Under the pieces are notes generated by a model that was not told where the DNA came from, searched no databases, and saw only the letters and a list, made by a program, of their open reading frames with translations. This document shows, piece by piece, positions 58,524 through 64,000 of a stretch of DNA of 64,000 nt. A program made the position numbers and the translations under genes. The stretch comes from Boesenbergia rotunda (lineage: Eukaryota; Streptophyta; Magnoliopsida; Zingiberales; Zingiberaceae), in assembly GCA_024364735.1 (NCBI GenBank), contig JAGFNQ010000216.1, positions 248,001-312,000 on the forward strand, given 5' to 3'. The first letter of the stretch is position 1. Each line of letters begins with the position of its first letter.

Positions 58524-59027
58524 TCATATATGTGAGCTACACCCAGTATCAAGTACCCAGGTGTTTGAGGAAATAGAGTGACATTCAATAACCAAGATAC
58601 CTGAAGAGGATGGGGCATCGGATGCCTTCTTCTTCAAGGACTCAAGATAAACCTTGCAGTTTCTTCGCCAGTGACCCTCCTTGCCACAGTGATGGCAAGT
58701 GCCTTCTGGGGTCTTTTTGGCCTTTTTCTTCTTTCCCTTATTTTGTTCTTTGGCCTTCCTCTTAGAACCTTTCTTCGAGGAACCAACTAACAGTACCATC
58801 TTCTGATCCTGCTTTACAGAAGGCTCTATAGTCTTCAGCAGGTTGAGCAACTCAGGAAACTGGTCTGGAGTTGCATCTTCAGGAGGATGGTTAGGAAGTT
58901 GTTCTTCAAGGACATAAGCAAGCTTCTCTACCTTGAGGACTATTCTCAGGTTTCGATGCCAGTCCATGAAGTTTGGCCCAGTCAGTTTATTGGTGTCCAA
59001 AATGGAACGCAAATTCAGAGAAGACAT
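58524..59027 (-). pseudogene. Element H gag, internally shortened, plus protease start
   Basis: ATG at 59027 (SSLNLRSILDTNKLTGPNF). The N-terminal part of the UBN2 Gag fold jumps in frame from DATPDQ to FPELLNLLKTIEP, so most of the middle of the fold is missing (about 100 residues compared with my memory of the family). Then a Lys-rich patch, the CCHC knuckle CHHCGKEGHWRRNC and the protease active site VLDTGCSSHI, followed by TGA where Cys is expected. An in-frame deletion leaving the ends intact is notable; such elements can move only with Gag from another copy. Confidence 0.78.
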
Positions 59028-60782
59028 GATCGAGTGATTATCCTAGAAATACAAATTGAGCTTATGTGAGATGAATGATAAAGAATGCATCAACATACAT
59101 TAATTAAATCCTATTTATTTTTCGAATTGAGTAACCCTTTTTATCAATTCGGGAGATCGTAGGAACATCTCCAAATAGGTTGATATCCAACCATAGATAA
59201 GAACAACCATGGCTGTGGCCATCAAGTTATTCTTAGCTATGAAGGTAGGTAATTATACCGATTACATATCACATATATATAACTATCACTTTATGCTATC
59301 AACTAATTGAATGTTTGCATAAATCATTGGGTTGTTAACTCATTAACAAGTATGCAACATTATACATAGCACCCAACTGCACCTCTCTTTACATTGACCT
59401 TGGCTGTGGCATAACAAATCGATGCTCCAAGCTTAAGGCTGACCCATTAATCAAGAAATAGTTTTAATATGGTTGGAGCTCATTCAACCGTTTAGTCAGG
59501 CTTGGATGTGTCCAACAACCAAAACTAAGGATTGACCTCTGACTCCAACTATATTAATCATAAACTAATTCCATGGTTTGAACATGTTGAGGTTCAAGCC
59601 GGGCATGGATGTGTCCATCAACCCAAACGAGAAACAAAACTCCGGTTCTAACCATATTAATGGAAGGTGTTGGCCTTAATATTTTGTAAGGGGTTTTGGG
59701 TCTCATCCTTTCTTTTCTAAGCACATTCATGACATATAATTATGTCATGTACTAACGATATCCTTAACAAAGTATGCTTGTGACTTAATTTATCAAGTCT
59801 CATTAATTGAATTAGGAACCGGATTTCCTAATTCTAATTTCATACTTTATTCAAGGAATTATTTTGGGAAATAATTTCCTAAATTGTCATAATCAATTTC
59901 GGAAATAATATGTTTAAGACTTTGATTTCTCTAAATCAAATCTTATTAAATTAAGAGACAGATTCCCTTAATTCAACCACATATTAGTTTCATGAAAATC
60001 TCATTTAAGAAAACTCTATAGGAAACTATTTTCCTAATTAATTTTGGAGATAACAATATGTAAGAGAATCACCTCTTAAATCAAATAAGGAAATTATCGT
60101 TTGAGAATCACCTCAAAATTTCCAAGATTTGATTACATATTTTATTTATGGATTTATTAATTTCAACAAATTATTTTCTTTGGGTGGCTCCCCGAGGCTC
60201 AGATACCCAAAAAAAAGGAATTTGTTGTAAATCAAATTTGGTCTGCTCCCCGAGGCGTAACCAAATTAAACATGACAATTTTATTGAAAATAGGAAATTA
60301 AATTACAACAACTAACTTTAAATTGGACGGCTCCCCGAGGCTCAATCCAAAATAAAGAATTTTGTTAATAATTTAAAACCAATTCGAATTTAATTGTCAA
60401 TTAATAATCCATAAATTTGTCTAGACTTTCTTGAAAGAAAGTGCCCAAAATTGCGAGATTTCATAATAGGTTTTCAGAATAATTGTAAGTTTCTGGTACA
60501 AAGAAAACTTACAAATTTCCAAAATTGGAAAATTTCCAAAATAAGAAATTTCCAAAATTGGAAAGTTTCCAAAAATGGGAAGTTTCCACAATTATCATAA
60601 AATTTCAGAAACTAGGATATTTCAAAAGTTTGCGAAATTTCATGAGAATTTCTAAACTTTGAAATTCCTAAATCTAAAATTTATCATAATTGGAAAGTTT
60701 TCATAATTGGAAAATTTTCCAAAATTGAGATCATTACAAAGTTTTTCGCAAAATAATTATATGATTATGTCGAACACTAACC
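59028..60782 (-). other. Element H 5' leader, 1.75 kb, with repeated stem-loops
   Basis: A long untranslated leader is known in BARE/Angela-type copia. It contains three CTCCCCGAGG-cored stem-loops (60179-60350, listed separately), a tandem zone of TTTCCAAAATTGGAAA-like units (60510-60730), and two copies of a 'ggatgtgtccaacaacc'-type block (near 59503 and 59606). No gene. Confidence 0.7.
60179..60350 (-). repeat. Three co-varying stem-loops in the H leader
   Basis: On the element strand: TTTGGGT-19 nt-ACCCAAA (60179-60211), AATTTGGT-17 nt-ACCAAATT (60235-60267) and TTGGA-18 nt-TCCAA (60322-60349). Each loop contains GCCTCGGGGAGC. The stems have different sequences yet each is self-complementary. 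Confidence 0.8.
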
Positions 60783-60795
60783 GGCTCTGATACCA
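60783..60795 (-). promoter_or_regulatory. Primer-binding site of H
   Basis: GGCTCTGATACCA, one base from the LTR start TGTTGGGACC at 60797. Confidence 0.92.
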
Positions 60796-60796
60796 C

Positions 60797-63072
60797 TGTT
60801 GGGACCGGGTGCATGTTGACATGGATACGGGCTCGTAATTTTAAAAAATAATTACGTGCAGCGGAAGAATTAGCATAAATAATTTCTAAAATTATTTTAA
60901 CCACGTATCTAGCATGCAACCTTATGATGTGTGGACATGATCATAAATTAAAATTTTGCAGAAAGTAAACTAATTTACTCAATACCTCGCGTAACTCGAA
61001 GTAAGGGACGAGATCCAACCGTAGCATCCCTTGGAAGCTCCGCCTCTATTCGCGTCCACGCCGAGTTTTCTTCGGGATGACTTCGCAAAGCCACGAGTTT
61101 CGTGCCGACAAGAACTACTAGATTCTCCAAAGGCACGACAAGAATATCAAGAGAGAGATGGAAACTAACCACCAAAAGAAAAACGGAATCAAGATTCCGG
61201 GAGGAAGGAAGGAGTCGCGCCCCGCTTCTTCTTCTTCTTCGGCCTCTTCTTGGTGGTGGCTCACGGCAAGGGAAGGGAGGGCAGCCGGCCCTAGGAGAGG
61301 GAGAGGGTAGCCGGCCTTAGAGGGAGAGGGAGAAAAGGAGAGGAAGAGAGGCTAGGCAAGAATCCTTGATCTCTTGAATTGATTTCCAAGCCTTGCCTTT
61401 GCACCTTTATATAGTAGCCTCTTTATCGCCAAGTCTCCTTTTAACGGAATAAATTTCTCATAAGAAATTTATCTTATAAATTTTCTATGAATTATTCTGT
61501 TATGCCTAGTTTTTATTATAACTTAATTTATAATAAAAACAACCATGTCTCCCCTTTTATTATGGAATAAAATTTATAAGAAATTTATTATATAAATTTT
61601 TCTTATCATGGAAAAATCAATTCATAATTGATTTTATAAAATAAAATAAACCAATCCATGGTTCATTTTAATTTCCATAAAAAGAATAAATTTTTATAAA
61701 TTTCTTTATATAAATTGCTTTATATAAATTTCTTTATATAAATTTCTTTATGTAAATTTCTTTATCCATAATTTTATAAAACAAATCACGCTCCATTTAT
61801 TTTATAATTTAAATCAAACACTTTGGTTTCCCTTTTTATTAGGGCCGGCCAAACCAAAGAGTGTGGGGACCTTCTTTGGCCGGCCAAATCCAAGCCGTCG
61901 CCTCACGAATTAAACTCATTTAATTCATCCAATAAGACTTCAAAAGACTTAGGCATTTTAAGCTTCCGATACGTCTTTGATTAATTCAGATTCGACTTAT
62001 CTCTCTTGATCGGAAAATCTAATTTTCAACTCGTTTTAAATCCCTCAGATTACTCGTAGTGCGTGTGACTAAATAGGCTTTCGATTTATGTTGGCCGTCT
62101 ATAATCAACCAATTATAGAACGATCATGAGTGGCACCTAGTAGTACATCATGACCCCCAATTAATCGAAAGATCAACAGTTGACCTCAGAAATAATTCTG
62201 AAACCCTTCAGCAGCTATAATGAGTCGTGCCCCATTCCCTTCACCATCTTATACCCACTTGGTTCATGACACGGTCTATGTGTGTCAGTCCCCACTAGGC
62301 TGACTACGTCACACCTAGCCCAAGTAATGTCCTTCTCGTCCAATGGATTCTAGTTACTCTCATGTTTCTGAGAGATTCATACTCTGAACATGTGATGCTC
62401 TAGCCAGAGGCTTCGAGTAACAATCCGACGATAGGCCTTGGGTATACATCTCCTCGCAAGGAGTGGTGAATCCTTTGTAGGCTGTTCAAACATCTTCGGG
62501 CACTTCGGCTTATACCCAACCATCCTGGGTCCACACCTCCTTAGAGATGCTTGCTTAAGATGTCAAAGTATAAGTCTCCATGACCAAGATGACTTGAACA
62601 CCGCAAGTCTAAGAAACATCGCACTTAAGCTGCAGTAAGAACTTCATTGACATATCTATATGTAGATTACCATATGAAGTCTTACAACTAGTCATTCCAA
62701 TGAACTAGTTCCCTTAACTAGCATCCATGTTTATCTCCGGACATCCCAATGTCACCAGCCAGTGAGAATCAGCTGATTAGAGAATAACCCATGCTAGTCT
62801 CAACAGAATTGACAGTGTCCATATTTATCAATTCATCGACTAGGGACAATTTCAATACTTCACAATTGCACATGTAGAGATAATCACTAGTTGTGAATCC
62901 ATCACAAATTCTCTCATGTTGTGAATTGTATTGTGGACATTAAGTAAATGAGTTTAAGATCTCAATCAAATACATGAACATGTATACTCAAATAGTGAAT
63001 ATTCATTTATTAAAGTAAATGATTACAATCATAAGGCGATTGCCTTAGGACACTTCTCTCATAATACTAACA
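60797..63072 (-). mobile_element. 5' LTR of element H
   Basis: 2276 bp, TGTTAGTATTATG...CGGTCCCAACA on the element strand. TATATAAAGG on the minus strand at about 61402-61413. The GC-rich block at 61200-61340 lies downstream of it in R/U5. It ends exactly where the gypsy integrase of element I resumes. The outer target duplication cannot be checked because the other end is in the gap. Confidence 0.92.
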
Positions 63073-64000
63073 TTATCGTCGACAGATTAACAAAATCGAC
63101 ACATTTCTTAGCGATCATGATGACCTATTTAGTCGAGCAACTAGCTCAACTATATGCTAAGGAAATTATCAGACTACATGGTATTCCCAAGACCATCATT
63201 TCAGATAGGGATGGTCGTTTCACCTCACAGTTTTGGGAATGCATTCATAAAGCTCTCGGCACGAAGCTGAGATTCAGTACCGCCTTTCATCCTCAGACAG
63301 ATGGGCAAATGGAAAGGGTGAACCAGGTACTGGAAGATATGTTACGAGCTTGTGCCCTGGATTTCAAAGGGAGCTGGTGCCGATATTTATGCTTAGCAGA
63401 GTTTGCTTATAATAATAGCTACCAAGCTACTATCGGAATGGCGCCTTATGAAGCTCTGTATGGGAGGAGATGTAGATCTCCTATCTGTCGGTATGAAGAA
63501 GGCGAAAAGAAAGAGATGGGACTCCAGACGGATTTCATCGACGACACCACCCGAGCTATACAGAATATCCGCCAAAGAATAGAGACTGCTCAGAGCCGAC
63601 AGAAGAATTATGCGGATCAGCGACGTAGGCCTTTGGAATTCGGTGTCGGGGATTTGGTGTTCCTCCGAGTGGCTCCTATGAAAGGAGTAATGAGATTCAG
63701 GAAGAAAGGAAAGTTAAGTCCGCGCTATGTGGGACCGTATAAGATCCTGAACATAATTGGCAAGGTGGCTTACGAGCTCGAGCTACCTCAGGAGATGTCA
63801 TCAATCCACAACGTGTTCCACGTATCGATGCTCAAGAAATATATTCCCAATGCAGACCAAGTGATGGAGCCGCAGATCATACAAATCCAGGAGGACCTGA
63901 GTTATGAAAGCAAACCCATACGGATCCTAGATCGGGATGTCAAGAGACTGAGGAACAAAGATGTACCCTTAGTCAAGGTCTTGTGGCAAAGTCAACAATC
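63073..64000 (+). CDS. Element I gypsy integrase and chromodomain start (partial, open)
   Basis: Open in the frame beginning at 63075 (ATC GTC GAC) through the window end, 308 codons, no stop. Both ends are cut: the left by H, the right by the window. Reading IVDRLTKSTHF, then D44 in ISDRDGRF and E80 in TDGQMERVNQ (35 residues between), the last two of the D,D35E triad; then YNNSYQATIGMAPYEALYGRRCRSP, the GPY/F module (RYVGPYKIL; SIHNVFHVSMLKKY) and the start of the chromodomain (RNKDVPLVKVLW). This is a Ty3/gypsy chromovirus, Tekay/Del-like. The preceding part of pol should lie on the far side of H, i.e. in or beyond the gap. Confidence 0.92.

Overview
The window is repeat DNA of a large plant nuclear genome. 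It is a stack of LTR retrotransposons inserted into one another; I find no host gene, no true tRNA/rRNA gene and no CRISPR array. Six primer-binding sites match plant initiator-Met tRNA (TGGTATCAGAGC type, one with a single mismatch), and the pol proteins are plant Ty1/copia (SIRE/Maximus-like, Tork/Angela-like) and Ty3/gypsy chromovirus (Tekay-like). A monocot is my best guess, with low confidence; species cannot be read from the sequence.

Layout (letters are mine). 1-658: minus-strand LTR end (J) of the C family. 659-1870: minus-strand decayed element K with a 'putative plant transposon protein'-like ORF and its promoter region. 1871-5013: element D (copia, minus), gag remnant, PBS, 5' LTR. 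5014-20812: element F (Tork-like copia, minus), broken by D, by a 3.4-kb gypsy-type solo LTR (5766-9177, target duplication ATTAG) and by element E (SIRE-like copia, minus, 9558-17155). 20813-31149: element B (plus), a non-autonomous LTR element, split by its relative A (22999-30641, target duplication GTGAT). 31150-32185: C-family LTR piece (L). 32186-39140: element C (SIRE-like, minus) with an unbroken 1041-codon PR-IN-RT-RNase H frame. 39141-51138: element G (gypsy, plus), its 5' LTR carrying another gypsy LTR and its interior reduced to remnants. 51157-53155: a further G LTR in inverted orientation, ending at an assembly gap (53156-53266). 53267-63072: element H (Angela/Tork-like copia, minus). 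63073-64000: open gypsy integrase frame of element I (plus), running off the window.

The coding parts belong to the retrotransposon cycle: Gag (with CCHC knuckles) packages RNA, protease cuts the polyprotein, RT/RNase H copy the RNA from a tRNA primer, integrase inserts the DNA. Only C pol and the visible part of I integrase look undamaged. A and B lost pol entirely and keep only a protein with two CCHC knuckles and an Asn/Asp/Lys/Glu-rich tail; they would depend on proteins from elements such as C.

Most worth following: (1) three stem-loops in the H leader whose stems differ but stay complementary around a shared CUCGGGGAG core; (2) hairpin arrays in the U3 of the A and C families with a common octamer loop and co-varying stems; (3) paired palindromes (GGCGCC or GTCGAC) just upstream of the TATA box in several LTR families; (4) the pol-less two-knuckle family A/B; (5) tRNA-like Pol III boxes inside gypsy LTRs. 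All comparisons were by eye, without database searches.
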